Of a stretch of DNA of 64,000 bases, positions 24,334-33,397 are shown one piece after another. The notes beneath the pieces were generated by a model. It was not told the DNA's origin, ran no database searches, and worked only from the letters and a program-made list of their open reading frames with translations. Where the stretch lies: contig NZ_JAKSDZ010000001.1 of the NCBI RefSeq assembly GCF_023509475.1, forward strand, positions 62,001 through 126,000, read 5' to 3'. Origin of the DNA: Aestuariirhabdus haliotis. GTDB taxonomy: Bacteria; Pseudomonadota; Gammaproteobacteria; Pseudomonadales; Aestuariirhabdaceae. The translations under genes and the position numbers were made by a program. The first letter of the stretch is position 1, and each line of letters begins with the position of its first letter.

Positions 24334-26300
24334 ACAATATCAAAGGTCGGGTCAAACTTATGCAGCAGTCCAAACAGCTCCTTGACCGCCAGCAGGCTAC
24401 CATCAATATCGATATCGCCACTGACCAGTGCGCCAAGCGCAGAATTACCCTGCGCAAGACCGTTCAACGTATCGCGGCTCAGGTTCATGGTCGCGTCGGC
24501 ATCAGGGGCCTGAACTCCGGCACGGTAATTAAGCACACCATTACGTAGCCACATCATGTACTGCTGGTCCGTATCGACAAAGTTCCAGTTGATCGTGATG
24601 TCGCTGTCCTCCGCCTCGGCGGCATTGAGCTGAACGGCCATATAGTCGAAGAACATGTCCACTGTCATGGCGGCTACGATATCGGCTGAAGCGGTTCCTC
24701 TGGAAGAAAACTCGATGACGCCCACGCGCAATTCCTGGGCACCGGTCAGATAAAAGTTGCGCCAGGGACCACTCTCTGCCTGAAACCCCATCTGTTCATA
24801 GCACTGGGCCAGCATGTCCCTGGCCGCTCGATTATCCGGATCAGCAAACACCAGCTTGTTGAGTACGGTGGCGGCAAACCGGTATTCTCCCTGCTCGATA
24901 TCAACTTGGGCCTTTGCCATAACGGCCTCGGCACCGCCCATATAGTCGACATATTTCTTCGACTCAGCCTCCGGCGGCAAGGGGTTCAGGTTCGCCGGAT
25001 TGCCATCGAACCAGCCCAGATAATACTGATACACCGCCTTCACATTATGACTGAGGGTGCCGTAATAGCCCCGATTCGCCCATTCCCGGGCCAATGCGGG
25101 CGGTAATTCCAGTTGCTCTGCTATCTCCCGGGGGGTATATCCCCGGTTGGCATAATGCAGGGTTTGATCGTGGATAAACTTGTACAGGTCGCGCTGTTTC
25201 TCCAACAGATCGGTGACATCCTGATTACCCCAGACGGGCCAATGGTGACTGCCAAACATCAGCTCGCTGTGCGGCGCATATTTTTGAATGACCTGATCGA
25301 GATACTTAGCCCAGTTGAGGGAATCCCTCACCTTGGCACCGCGCAGGGTGTACAGGTTATGCATGGTGTGATTGACCTCCTCGGCGATCATTAACGCCTT
25401 GAAACCCGGGAAGAAAAACACCATTTCCGAAGGTGCTTCGGTACCGGGCATCAGAAAGAATTCAATCTCCACACCATCGAGGGTAAGCCGGGTACCACTC
25501 TGCTCAATCTCCCGGGTCGGATTAATCAGGGTAAAGGTTCCCATCGCTACCGACTTTCCCAACCCCGAACCCACATAGCCAGTCGGCCCTTCGGGTAACA
25601 GGCTACCAAACATATAACTGGCTCGTCGGGTCATAGCCGCACCGGCCAGTACATTTTCTGCGATCGCATGCTCCATTAATTCGGCCGGGACAATCACCGA
25701 GACTTCACCCTCATCCACCTGCTGCTGGCTAACCACCCCTTTGATACCGGCGAAATGATCAATATGGCTATGAGTAATGATGACACTGCGCACCGGCTTC
25801 TTACCCAGATGCTCGTAGACCAGCTCCATGCCGGCTTGCGCCGTCTCCTTGCTGGTAAGGGGATCAATCACCAGATAACCACTGTCGCTTTCGATAATCG
25901 ACATCACTGCCAGGTCATACCCTCGCACCTGATAGATTCCTTCGGCAACCCGGTACAACCCGTAGTCATTATTTAGCTTGGCCTGACGCCACAGGCTCGG
26001 GTTAACGGTATCCGGTGCATCCCCCTCAATAAAAGCAAAGCGATCCATGTTCCAGGTATCCGCCGGGGTTTGGGTTGGCGCTATCACCAGGCTATCGGGT
26101 CGGGCAATCAGGCCCTTGCCAATCCGATCAAAATCCCTTGTATCCTGCCAATTCAGACCTTCGACATGATTGCGGTTAGCTGCCATCGTCGCCTGGCTGG
26201 CTTCTGACAATGACACTTCAGGCAAACTGTCGTCACTGCAGCCGCCAAGAGCAGCGAGCAACGGAAGAAGCAGGCCAGCGAAAGCCATTCGTGAGGTCAT
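24324..26300 (-). CDS. SdsA-like alkylsulfatase, lipoprotein (metallo-beta-lactamase fold)
   Basis: A 658-residue protein of the SdsA1/BDS1 alkylsulfatase family. The zinc motif THSHIDHFAG (near 173) and later metal ligands (for example in GSHHWPVW) belong to the metallo-beta-lactamase domain. A middle helical dimerisation domain and a C-terminal SCP2-like domain (about 530-658) complete the usual three-part layout. These enzymes release sulfate from alkyl sulfates such as SDS. The N-terminus is a lipobox (LLAALGGC), so it is predicted to be lipid-anchored rather than freely secreted as in Pseudomonas SdsA1. Start 26300 has GGAG 9 bases upstream. No regulator or transporter for sulfate esters is adjacent. 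Confidence 0.92.
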   Translation of the reverse strand: MTSRMAFAGLLLPLLAALGGCSDDSLPEVSLSEASQATMAANRNHVEGLNWQDTRDFDRIGKGLIARPDSLVIAPTQTPADTWNMDRFAFIEGDAPDTVNPSLWRQAKLNNDYGLYRVAEGIYQVRGYDLAVMSIIESDSGYLVIDPLTSKETAQAGMELVYEHLGKKPVRSVIITHSHIDHFAGIKGVVSQQQVDEGEVSVIVPAELMEHAIAENVLAGAAMTRRASYMFGSLLPEGPTGYVGSGLGKSVAMGTFTLINPTREIEQSGTRLTLDGVEIEFFLMPGTEAPSEMVFFFPGFKALMIAEEVNHTMHNLYTLRGAKVRDSLNWAKYLDQVIQKYAPHSELMFGSHHWPVWGNQDVTDLLEKQRDLYKFIHDQTLHYANRGYTPREIAEQLELPPALAREWANRGYYGTLSHNVKAVYQYYLGWFDGNPANLNPLPPEAESKKYVDYMGGAEAVMAKAQVDIEQGEYRFAATVLNKLVFADPDNRAARDMLAQCYEQMGFQAESGPWRNFYLTGAQELRVGVIEFSSRGTASADIVAAMTVDMFFDYMAVQLNAAEAEDSDITINWNFVDTDQQYMMWLRNGVLNYRAGVQAPDADATMNLSRDTLNGLAQGNSALGALVSGDIDIDGSLLAVKELFGLLHKFDPTFDIVTP

Positions 26301-26425
26301 GTTGGGAATCTCCTGATTTTTATTCTGATTCTAAAGGGCTATTGGCAATTAGTGAGCCTAAACCTTATTCCTATACTGCATCAGACCAGAAGCACTGGGT
26401 CGATACAAGTGGGGTTAAATCAAGC

Positions 26426-26457
26426 TTGACCCTGATGTGTACTTCAGGGTTTATACT
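26426..26457 (+). promoter_or_regulatory. MerR-type promoter with 20-bp spacer and dyad operator
   Basis: A -35 TTGACC (26426-26431) and a -10 TATACT (26452-26457) are separated by 20 bp, too long for normal polymerase contact and typical of MerR-family targets. Within the spacer lies a 22-bp element with perfect 7-bp arms ACCCTGA and TCAGGGT (26429-26450). The layout is that of zntA/merT promoters, so the regulator encoded just downstream should activate its own gene and the permease by DNA distortion when metal binds. Confidence 0.85.
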
Positions 26458-26486
26458 GCCTCCATGGTCTTGCAATGGATCCCATC

Positions 26487-26948
26487 ATGCTAAAAATTGG
26501 ACAACTGGCGCAGCAGGGCGAGGTGAGTGTGCCCACCCTGCGATATTACGAATCCCAGGGGTTGCTGGAACCCCCGACCCGAGCCGCTAACGGCTATCGG
26601 CTGTACGCCGAAGAGGCCCTGCAACGGGTACGATTTATTCGCCGCTCTCAGGGACTGGGCTTCTCCTTAAAGGAGATCGAGGAGTTACTGTTGTTGCAGG
26701 TCGATGCCAGTCAACACAGCTGCCGGGAGGTCAAACAGGTCGCCGAAGACAAACTGGGCCAGGTTCGACAGCGAATCGATGAGTTACAACAGATCGAACG
26801 CGCGCTGGAAACCCTGGCGGATAAATGTTGCGGCGGTCCGGAGGTCGCGGCTGGTTGTTCAATTCTGCGCGAACTCAGCGGTCAGGCCACTTCTGCTTCC
26901 GGGGATCATAACCCTTCAACACGGCTAAATAGAGACACCGACTCATGA
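26487..26948 (+). CDS. MerR-family metal-responsive regulator, ZntR-like
   Basis: A 153-residue MerR-type activator. The N-terminal winged helix begins MLKIGQLAQQGEVSVPTLRYYE, followed by a dimerisation coiled coil and a metal loop. With ATG 26487 as start, the cysteines fall at 79, 114, 115 and 124, the same positions as in E. coli ZntR. His119 of ZntR is Glu here, and His76 is Gln with His77 beside it, which may shift metal preference. An in-frame ATG at 26475 is possible but would leave almost no leader. The gene overlaps the permease start by four bases (ATGA) and lies behind a MerR-type promoter. Confidence 0.88.
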   Translation: MLKIGQLAQQGEVSVPTLRYYESQGLLEPPTRAANGYRLYAEEALQRVRFIRRSQGLGFSLKEIEELLLLQVDASQHSCREVKQVAEDKLGQVRQRIDELQQIERALETLADKCCGGPEVAAGCSILRELSGQATSASGDHNPSTRLNRDTDS

Positions 26949-27988
26949 TTGAATTTGCCAGTAACTTCGTTATGTTGTTCTCCGATGCTGCACTCTGGTT
27001 ATTGCTCGGTTTACTGTTTGCCGGATTGCTCAAAGTCTGGATGCCGACCCAGTGGATGCAAACCCACCTGAGCAAGGAAGGCGGTGGCTCGGTGGTCAAG
27101 GCTGCTCTGTTGGGGGCGCCCTTACCACTCTGCTCCTGTGGCGTTATTCCGGCTGCGTTAGGGATACGTAGGGCTGGTGCATCCAAGGGCGCCACCGTCT
27201 CCTTTTTGATCTCCACCCCGGAAACCGGGGTTGATTCCATTGCCGTCACCTACGCCCTGCTGGGACCACTAATGGCAGTGGTTCGGCCCATTGCCGCTAT
27301 TTTGAGTGCCATCACCGCCGGCCTGCTAGCGGGCGTCAGTGCCGGTGTCATAAAACAAGAAAGCACCACAGGCTGTTGCAGTAAGGGGCATTGCGCAACC
27401 GATACGCCATCGACCCCATCGAATGAAACCATGGGCCAACGCATAGCTAGCGGGCTGCGCTTCGGCTTTGTCGATATCCTCAATGATATTGCCAGTTGGA
27501 TGCTGCTGGGGTTGCTGTTTGCCGCGGCCATCGCTACCTGGGTACCCACCGAGACCATCAGCCAATGGGGCAGCGGCTTGCCCGCCATGGCTATGATGAT
27601 TTTGATCGGCATCCCGATGTATGTCTGCGCTACCGCCTCTACCCCTATCGCCGCGGGCCTGTTACTGGCGGGTATTTCTCCCGGCACCGTGCTGGTATTT
27701 ATGCTGGCAGGTCCTGCCACCAATATTTCTACGATTGCTGTAGTACGGCAAGAGCTAGGAACGCGAGCATTACTCGCTTATCTTGGTAGCGTGACAGGCG
27801 TCGCTGTCCTGTGCGGCCTGACTCTCGATGCGCTACTCAGTCAGTCGTTGTTGCCCGAGGCAATGGATGCACATAACAGCTCCTTTCTTCCCTCCACACT
27901 CAATGTGATTGCATCCGGCTTGCTGGCCCTGCTCTTTGCCAACACCCTGTGGCAACAATTCAAGGGTTCCTTCACGGCTGAGCGTTAA
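26945..27988 (+). CDS. SO_0444-type Cu/Zn efflux permease (DUF318/ArsP-related)
   Basis: A 347-residue membrane protein with about eight to ten helices in two homologous halves. The halves carry the family signatures APLPLCSCGVIPAALGIRR and GIPMYVCATASTPIAAGLL. Between them, near residues 143-149, is a soluble loop with a CCSKGHC metal-binding cluster, a mark of the SO_0444 subgroup. It is expected to export divalent or copper-type metal across the inner membrane, but this rests on family annotation. It is translationally coupled to the ZntR-like regulator and so probably metal-induced. Confidence 0.88.
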   Translation: MIEFASNFVMLFSDAALWLLLGLLFAGLLKVWMPTQWMQTHLSKEGGGSVVKAALLGAPLPLCSCGVIPAALGIRRAGASKGATVSFLISTPETGVDSIAVTYALLGPLMAVVRPIAAILSAITAGLLAGVSAGVIKQESTTGCCSKGHCATDTPSTPSNETMGQRIASGLRFGFVDILNDIASWMLLGLLFAAAIATWVPTETISQWGSGLPAMAMMILIGIPMYVCATASTPIAAGLLLAGISPGTVLVFMLAGPATNISTIAVVRQELGTRALLAYLGSVTGVAVLCGLTLDALLSQSLLPEAMDAHNSSFLPSTLNVIASGLLALLFANTLWQQFKGSFTAER

Positions 27989-28028
27989 CTTATACTGAAC
28001 CAAATTCATGGATGAAAGGTTCCGCTAC

Positions 28029-29066
28029 ATGCGCGGTCAGTTTTTACTGCTGGAAGCTCTGGTGCTTCTGGCTCTATGTTTGCCTATTAACCTTCGTGCC
28101 GAGCCCCTGACCTTTGCCGTTATACCCAAAGCCATCGATAACCCCTTTTTTGACCAGGTCAGGAAAGGCTGCGAGCAGGCGGCGGCAGAACTAGGCGTAG
28201 TGTGCCGCTTTATCGGTTCCAAAGGGCTCGATATCCGGCAACAAAATCGGCTGATAGAGCAGCAGGTAGATAACAACGTCGATGGTATTGCCATTGCCGT
28301 CGCGGGTTCTGGCTTTCTCGTCACCCACAGCATGCAAAAAGTACTCGAGGCGGATCTCCCCATAGTCACCTTCGATTCCGATTTCTCCGCGCAGGACCTG
28401 CTACGCTACCCGAATCTGCGCCAGGCCTATATTGGTACCAACAATTACGCGCTTGGCCAGGCGATGGGGGCTGAGATCCTTAAGCAGCGGCCTCAGGGGG
28501 GGACCCTCTGCATCATCTCGGGGCATTCCCTGTCGCCTAATATGCAGCAACGTATCGATGGCCTGCGCGATTCATTACAGGGCCACAGGTACCCGGGTCC
28601 CAGCGCCCGATTAGATACCGCGTTTTGGCAAGAATCACCTCGCTGTCCCATGTTCAGCCGGGATAATATCCCCCGCTCATTGCAACTGACCGAATTTGCT
28701 TTACGCAGCCATAGCAACCAGCCCGATCAACTCGACACGCTGGCCATTCTGGGCAGCTGGCCACAGTCCAGTGCCCAGGATTACCTGAATCGGATTGCGC
28801 CTTACAGGAATGCCATTGCCAAGCGTGAACTGATCCTGGTCGCCGGGGACACCATGCCCCAGCAACTGGATATTTTAAAACAGGGCGGTGCCCATGCGAA
28901 TGTTGGCCAAAGCCCTTACGAAATGGGCCGACATGCAATCTATACCCTTTATCGCATCGCCCGGGGGGAACCCTATAAACGGGTGATACACACCCCGATA
29001 ACCCTCTGCCATCCCGACACCGTTTCCCGTTGTACCCTCTCCCAACAAAAAAGCCCCGCCCGGTAG
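28029..29066 (+). CDS. periplasmic binding protein, TorT/sugar-binding (LacI-like fold)
   Basis: A 345-residue exported protein of the type 1 periplasmic binding fold. The signal peptide (LLLEALVLLALCLPINLRA) is followed by LTFAVIPKAIDNPFFDQVRKGCEQAA, the typical first strand-helix of ribose/autoinducer-binding proteins, then VDGIAIAVAG and IVTFDSD. ATG 28029 has AAGG 9 bases upstream; ATG 28008 has no site. No ABC transporter or histidine kinase is next to it, so it may serve a distant partner as TorT does. The ligand is unknown. The 3' end overlaps the terminator of the convergent gene. Confidence 0.85.
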   Translation: MRGQFLLLEALVLLALCLPINLRAEPLTFAVIPKAIDNPFFDQVRKGCEQAAAELGVVCRFIGSKGLDIRQQNRLIEQQVDNNVDGIAIAVAGSGFLVTHSMQKVLEADLPIVTFDSDFSAQDLLRYPNLRQAYIGTNNYALGQAMGAEILKQRPQGGTLCIISGHSLSPNMQQRIDGLRDSLQGHRYPGPSARLDTAFWQESPRCPMFSRDNIPRSLQLTEFALRSHSNQPDQLDTLAILGSWPQSSAQDYLNRIAPYRNAIAKRELILVAGDTMPQQLDILKQGGAHANVGQSPYEMGRHAIYTLYRIARGEPYKRVIHTPITLCHPDTVSRCTLSQQKSPAR

Positions 29067-29081
29067 ATACCGAACGGGGCT
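29046..29081 (-). terminator. intrinsic terminator of the SBP_bac_3 gene
   Basis: On the minus strand AGCCCCG and CGGGGCT form a strong stem around CGGTATCTACCG-like inner pairing, followed by six T. It lies 20 bases past the stop of the amino-acid-type binding protein gene and partly inside the convergent gene. Confidence 0.82.
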
Positions 29082-29100
29082 GATCCTTGCCTGGGTCGAG

Positions 29101-29844
29101 TTACTGGCCCAGGTAGTCGTTGATGATTTTTTGAATGGTGCCATCTTTGTGCATGGCATCGACCGCGCTCTGCAGTTTTGCTACCACCTCATCCGGGGTG
29201 CTCTTGTTCAAGCCCAGATACAGATCCACCTTGTCAAAGGTCAGCACCTGCTTGATGCCCTTGACGTTTTCCTGAGTGGCCAGGAAGCGGCCGGAGAAAC
29301 TGTTGGCAGCCCAAAGGTCAATTTTACCCGCCGCCAGTTTTCGGGCGTTAAGGTTATCGGAAGCGGCTTGCTTGATCTCAAGTCCCTGCTCCAGCAAATA
29401 TTCGGTCAGCGCGTCACCCTTATAGCCGCCAACCACATAGTTCTTGGCATCCTCCAGGGAAGATAACTGAATGCCGCTCCCTTCGCGGGCGAAAAATACC
29501 CACTCATCGGGAGCCAGAGGGCCCACCCACTTAAACAGGGGTTCACGTTCTTCACTACGCACCATGGAGAAGACACCGTACTTTTCACTTTCCAGGGCTT
29601 TTTTGTAGATACGAGCCCAGGGGAAACGCAATGTTATTTTGTGATTGACCTTGGCCCGCTTAAACACCTCTCGTACGATACGTACGGAGATGCCATCGAT
29701 GTCACGATCCTTGGCGTAATTACTGCCATTCAGAGAAAAATTATAGGGAGGAAAGTTCTCGGTCTGAAGCGATAACTTATAATCAGCTACCGCCGATGTA
29801 CCAATAAACAGCAGTCCCCAGACAGCCCATACCAACCGCTTCAT
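29101..29844 (-). CDS. extracellular solute-binding protein family 3 (orphan)
   Basis: A 247-residue periplasmic protein with a signal peptide (LVWAVWGLLFIGTSAVA, cleaved near residue 20) and the SBP_bac_3 fold: LQTENFPPYNF, IDGISVRIVREVFKRA and the C-terminal AVDAMHKDGTIQKIINDYLG. The sequence type, with KITLRFPWARIYKKALE, is common among orphan binding proteins of Pseudomonas-like and Vibrio-like bacteria that lack a permease. The ligand is unknown. It has its own terminator, so it is monocistronic. Confidence 0.9.
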   Translation of the reverse strand: MKRLVWAVWGLLFIGTSAVADYKLSLQTENFPPYNFSLNGSNYAKDRDIDGISVRIVREVFKRAKVNHKITLRFPWARIYKKALESEKYGVFSMVRSEEREPLFKWVGPLAPDEWVFFAREGSGIQLSSLEDAKNYVVGGYKGDALTEYLLEQGLEIKQAASDNLNARKLAAGKIDLWAANSFSGRFLATQENVKGIKQVLTFDKVDLYLGLNKSTPDEVVAKLQSAVDAMHKDGTIQKIINDYLGQ

Positions 29845-29979
29845 ACTTCCCCCACCTATATTATTTGTAATACAAATCTGATCCCCCTTTTTTACCCCTA
29901 TTCAGGAAGATCAGCAACCGTCCTTTGGTGAAAGATGGGAAAATTCTGCGCAGGTCGTTCAAATACTGAACATTCAACG

Positions 29980-30006
29980 AAAAAAGGCGACCTAAAGCCG
30001 CCTTTT
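29980..30006. terminator. intrinsic terminator of the tkt-epd-pgk-fba operon
   Basis: AAAAGGCG and CGCCTTTT form an 8-bp stem with a 9-base loop, with six T on the minus-strand side. It lies about 20 bases past the fba stop and closes the operon. Confidence 0.83.
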
Positions 30007-30027
30007 CCTCCTTCCGATCATCTACGC

Positions 30028-31092
30028 TCAGGCGATTTCAGGATCCAGCTCGCCGCTCTGATAACGATCGAACATGGTATCGAGGCTGTCGACTTTGATC
30101 CTGGAAGCGTTGCCCGCGGTTCCGAAGGCTTCGTAACGCGCGAGACAAATTTCGGTCATCGCTTTGGTGGTTTCCTTCAGGTATTTGCGCGGATCGAATT
30201 CGGCCGGATTATTGGCCAGAAAACGTCGCACGGCACCGGTAGATGCCAGGCGCAAATCCGTATCGATATTGACCTTGCGGACACCGTGCTTGATGCCTTC
30301 ACAAATCTGCTCAACAGGAACCCCATAGGTTTCCGGAATTTCGCCGCCAAACTCATTGATCACCTTAAGCCACTCCTGAGGCACCGAACTGGAACCGTGC
30401 ATCACCAGATGGGTTCCCGGGATGCGATCATGAATCGCTTTAATACGATCAATCGCGAGAATATCCCCGGTGGGTGGACGGGTAAACTTGTAAGCCCCAT
30501 GGCTGGTTCCGCAAGCGATGGCCAGGGCATCGACGCCGGTGGATTTAACAAAATCGGCGGCTTCATCGGGGTCGGTCAGCATCTGTTCATGGCTCAGGGT
30601 GCCTTCTGCACCAACACCATCTTCTTCACCCGCTTGTCCGGTCTCCAGAGAACCCAGGCAGCCCAGCTCGCCCTCTACTGAAACGCCGCAGGCGTGCGCC
30701 ATCTCGACGGTACGACGCGTTACATCCACGTTGTATTCATAGCTGGAAGGCGTTTTACCGTCGTCCATCAGGGAGCCATCCATCATCACGGAGGAGAAAC
30801 CCAGCTGAATAGAACGCTGACAAACGGTTGGTGAAGTGCCGTGATCCTGGTGCATACACACCGGAATATGGGGAAACTCCTCAATAGCTGCCAGTATCAG
30901 GTGACGCAGGAAAGGGGCTCCGGCATATTTGCGGGCACCGGCAGAGGCCTGAACAATAACCGGGCTATCGGTGCGATCGGCCGCTTCCATGATGGCGCGC
31001 ATCTGTTCCAGATTGTTGACGTTGTACGCTGGGACACCGTAACCGTACTCGGCGGCGTGATCGAGCAATTGACGCATGCTTACTAAAGCCAT
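30028..31092 (-). CDS. fba: fructose-bisphosphate aldolase, class II
   Basis: A 354-residue zinc aldolase of the long CbbA/Fda subtype found in Pseudomonas. It interconverts fructose 1,6-bisphosphate with dihydroxyacetone phosphate and glyceraldehyde 3-phosphate, and the sedoheptulose equivalent in Calvin-type relatives. Motifs include [33 protein letters not shown] with metal-binding His, [20 protein letters not shown] and [10 protein letters not shown]. It is the last gene of the tkt-epd-pgk-fba operon and is followed by a clear terminator. The start has GAGGAAA 6 bases upstream. Confidence 0.96.
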   Translation of the reverse strand: MALVSMRQLLDHAAEYGYGVPAYNVNNLEQMRAIMEAADRTDSPVIVQASAGARKYAGAPFLRHLILAAIEEFPHIPVCMHQDHGTSPTVCQRSIQLGFSSVMMDGSLMDDGKTPSSYEYNVDVTRRTVEMAHACGVSVEGELGCLGSLETGQAGEEDGVGAEGTLSHEQMLTDPDEAADFVKSTGVDALAIACGTSHGAYKFTRPPTGDILAIDRIKAIHDRIPGTHLVMHGSSSVPQEWLKVINEFGGEIPETYGVPVEQICEGIKHGVRKVNIDTDLRLASTGAVRRFLANNPAEFDPRKYLKETTKAMTEICLARYEAFGTAGNASRIKVDSLDTMFDRYQSGELDPEIA

Positions 31093-31167
31093 GATATTTC
31101 CTCAAACTATCGTTAGTAATCGGTAGCACAGATCGAATCTGCGATAAAAAAGAGGTCGAGGGGCGCG

Positions 31168-32331
31168 TTAGCCGCGCGCGCGCTCCTCCAGTATAGCCAC
31201 TGCGGGAAGGGTTTTTCCTTCCACAAATTCCAGGAAAGCACCGCCACCCGTGGAGATATAGGAAACCCTGTTAGCGATGCCGTATTTATCGACCGCCGCC
31301 AGGGTATCGCCGCCGCCCGCAATCGAAAAAGCCTCGCTACCAGCGATGGCCAAGGACATCGCTTTGGTGCCCTCACCAAACTGGTCAAACTCGAACACCC
31401 CGACCGGGCCATTCCAGATAATGGTGCGCGCATCTTTCAAGCTGTTAGCAAACAGTTCGGCGGTCTTCGGGCCGACATCGAAGATCATATCATCCTCAGT
31501 GACAGCGTCCGTGGACTTGAGTTCGGCATCGGCATCTTCGGCAAAGGCCTTACCGGTCACCACATCAACGGGCATGGGAATATCCACTTTTTCCAGCAAT
31601 GCCTTGGCCTGTGGAATCAAATCTTCCTCGCATAATGATTTACCCACTGGTTTACCGGTCGCCGCCAGGAAGGTGTTGGCGATCCCCCCCCCAACAATCA
31701 GTTGGTCGACCACCGTCGACAGGCTCTCTAACACGGTCAGCTTGGTCGATACCTTGGATCCACCCACAATGGCGACCACTGGACGCCGGGGATTATCCAG
31801 AGCCTTACCCAAGGCATCCAATTCGGCCGCCAGCAGGGGACCCGCACAGGCAACCGGGGCAAATTTGGCAACCCCGTGAGTCGATGCCTGAGCACGATGA
31901 GCCGTACCAAAAGCGTCCATAACGAAAATATCACACAGCCCGGCATAGGCTCGGGAAAGGGTTTCTTCGTCTTTCTTTTCACCCGCGTTAAAGCGAACAT
32001 TTTCCAGCAATACGAGTTCGCCTTCTGCTACCTCCACACCCTCGAGGTAATTGGCTTCCAGGCGCACAGCACAACCAAGCAGTTTAGCCAGATGATTGGC
32101 GACCGGCTGCAGGGAAAATTCTTGCGCAGGTTCGCCTTCATTCGGGCGCCCCAGATGAGACATCACCATCACTCTGGCACCTGAGGCCAGGGCCTTTTTA
32201 ATGGTCGGCAGCGCCGCTCGAATACGAGCATCCGAGGTGACCTGGCCATCCTTTACCGGAACATTGAGGTCTTCTCGGATCAGCACGCGTTTACCGGCCA
32301 GGTCCAGCTCGCTCATTTTAATTACGGACAT
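31168..32331 (-). CDS. pgk: phosphoglycerate kinase
   Basis: A 387-residue kinase that makes ATP and 3-phosphoglycerate from 1,3-bisphosphoglycerate. The N-terminal substrate region is [14 protein letters not shown], with [17 protein letters not shown], the [11 protein letters not shown] hinge and the nucleotide loop [10 protein letters not shown]. The length is typical. It lies between epd and fba in one operon, with gaps of about 25 and 75 bases. Confidence 0.97.
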   Translation of the reverse strand: MSVIKMSELDLAGKRVLIREDLNVPVKDGQVTSDARIRAALPTIKKALASGARVMVMSHLGRPNEGEPAQEFSLQPVANHLAKLLGCAVRLEANYLEGVEVAEGELVLLENVRFNAGEKKDEETLSRAYAGLCDIFVMDAFGTAHRAQASTHGVAKFAPVACAGPLLAAELDALGKALDNPRRPVVAIVGGSKVSTKLTVLESLSTVVDQLIVGGGIANTFLAATGKPVGKSLCEEDLIPQAKALLEKVDIPMPVDVVTGKAFAEDADAELKSTDAVTEDDMIFDVGPKTAELFANSLKDARTIIWNGPVGVFEFDQFGEGTKAMSLAIAGSEAFSIAGGGDTLAAVDKYGIANRVSYISTGGGAFLEFVEGKTLPAVAILEERARG

Positions 32332-32356
32332 CGGAAACTTCCTTTCATTACTCGGT

Positions 32357-33397
32357 TTAAGAGGAAACAGGGGGATTATTCAGGGCCGCGTGCAGCCAGT
32401 GGGCGGCAACATCGAGCATTCTATTGCTGTAACCCCATTCATTATCAAACCAGGCCACCAGCTTGACCATACGCTGACCACTGACCCGGGTTTGGGTGCC
32501 ATCGATGGTGGCCGAATGCCGATCATGGTTAAAATCGACCGACGCCAGAGGTTCATCACTGTAGCCTAACAGGCCATGTAAGCTTCCACGACTGGCCTGC
32601 TGCAACAGCCGGTTCAACTCGCAGGCATCAATGTCAGTGGCCAGGTTCAGGGTCACATCCATCAACGACACATTACTGGTGGGCACCCGCATATGCAGTG
32701 CCTGAAAACGGCCAGAAAGCTCGGGTAACAGCCGGTCAATGCCCAGCGCCAGTCCGGTATCGATGGGCACGATGGACTGCATGGCGCTACGCGCCAAACG
32801 CAGATCGCTGTGGTGCCTGGAATCAATTACCGGCTGGTCATTCATCGCCGAGTGGATGGTGGTAATCATGCCCTGTTCAATGCCCAGCTGTTCATGCAGC
32901 AACCGCAACACAGGAACAATACCATTGGTGGTGCAAGACGCATTGGAGACCACCCGTTGTTCAGCCCCCAGCAGATTCTCGTTGAACCCGTACACCACGG
33001 TGGCATCGACTGAGCCTGCGGTGGGTCGCGAGATCAACAAGCGCCCGGCACCGCTGTCGAGGTGGCGCTGGGCATGAACCCGATCCGGACAGGTGCCGGT
33101 GCATTCCAGCACCAGATCAACCCCCAGTTCCTGCCAGGGCAGCCGCGCCGGGTTCTCTTCGTTGAAGACCTGAATACGATCGCTACCAATCTGTAATCCA
33201 CCCTGGGACTGCTCGACGGGCAAGGGGAAGCGGCCATGAGTGGTGTCATAGCGGGTCAGGTAAGTCACCGTGTCGATATCGGACAGCTCATTGATGGCCA
33301 CAGGTTGCAGGCGATCACGGTAGCCGCATTCGTACAGTGCACGGAGAATGCACTGGCCGATACGGCCATAACCATTGATGGCGATTCGATAGCTCAT
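32357..33397 (-). CDS. epd: erythrose-4-phosphate dehydrogenase
   Basis: A 346-residue member of the GapA superfamily. The NAD motif is [10 protein letters not shown] and the catalytic Cys is in [11 protein letters not shown]. The downstream segment [14 protein letters not shown] with [18 protein letters not shown] matches Epd rather than glycolytic GapA, as does the link to tkt and pgk. Epd oxidises erythrose 4-phosphate to 4-phosphoerythronate, the entry to pyridoxal phosphate synthesis; some homologues also act in gluconeogenesis as GAPDH. Its ATG shares one base with the tkt stop (TGATG), implying translational coupling. Confidence 0.93.
   Translation of the reverse strand: MSYRIAINGYGRIGQCILRALYECGYRDRLQPVAINELSDIDTVTYLTRYDTTHGRFPLPVEQSQGGLQIGSDRIQVFNEENPARLPWQELGVDLVLECTGTCPDRVHAQRHLDSGAGRLLISRPTAGSVDATVVYGFNENLLGAEQRVVSNASCTTNGIVPVLRLLHEQLGIEQGMITTIHSAMNDQPVIDSRHHSDLRLARSAMQSIVPIDTGLALGIDRLLPELSGRFQALHMRVPTSNVSLMDVTLNLATDIDACELNRLLQQASRGSLHGLLGYSDEPLASVDFNHDRHSATIDGTQTRVSGQRMVKLVAWFDNEWGYSNRMLDVAAHWLHAALNNPPVSS

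Noticed and set aside
29935-30681. 248-codon plus-strand open frame
   Set aside because: It spans the fba terminator and runs antisense to fba, so it is not a plausible gene.
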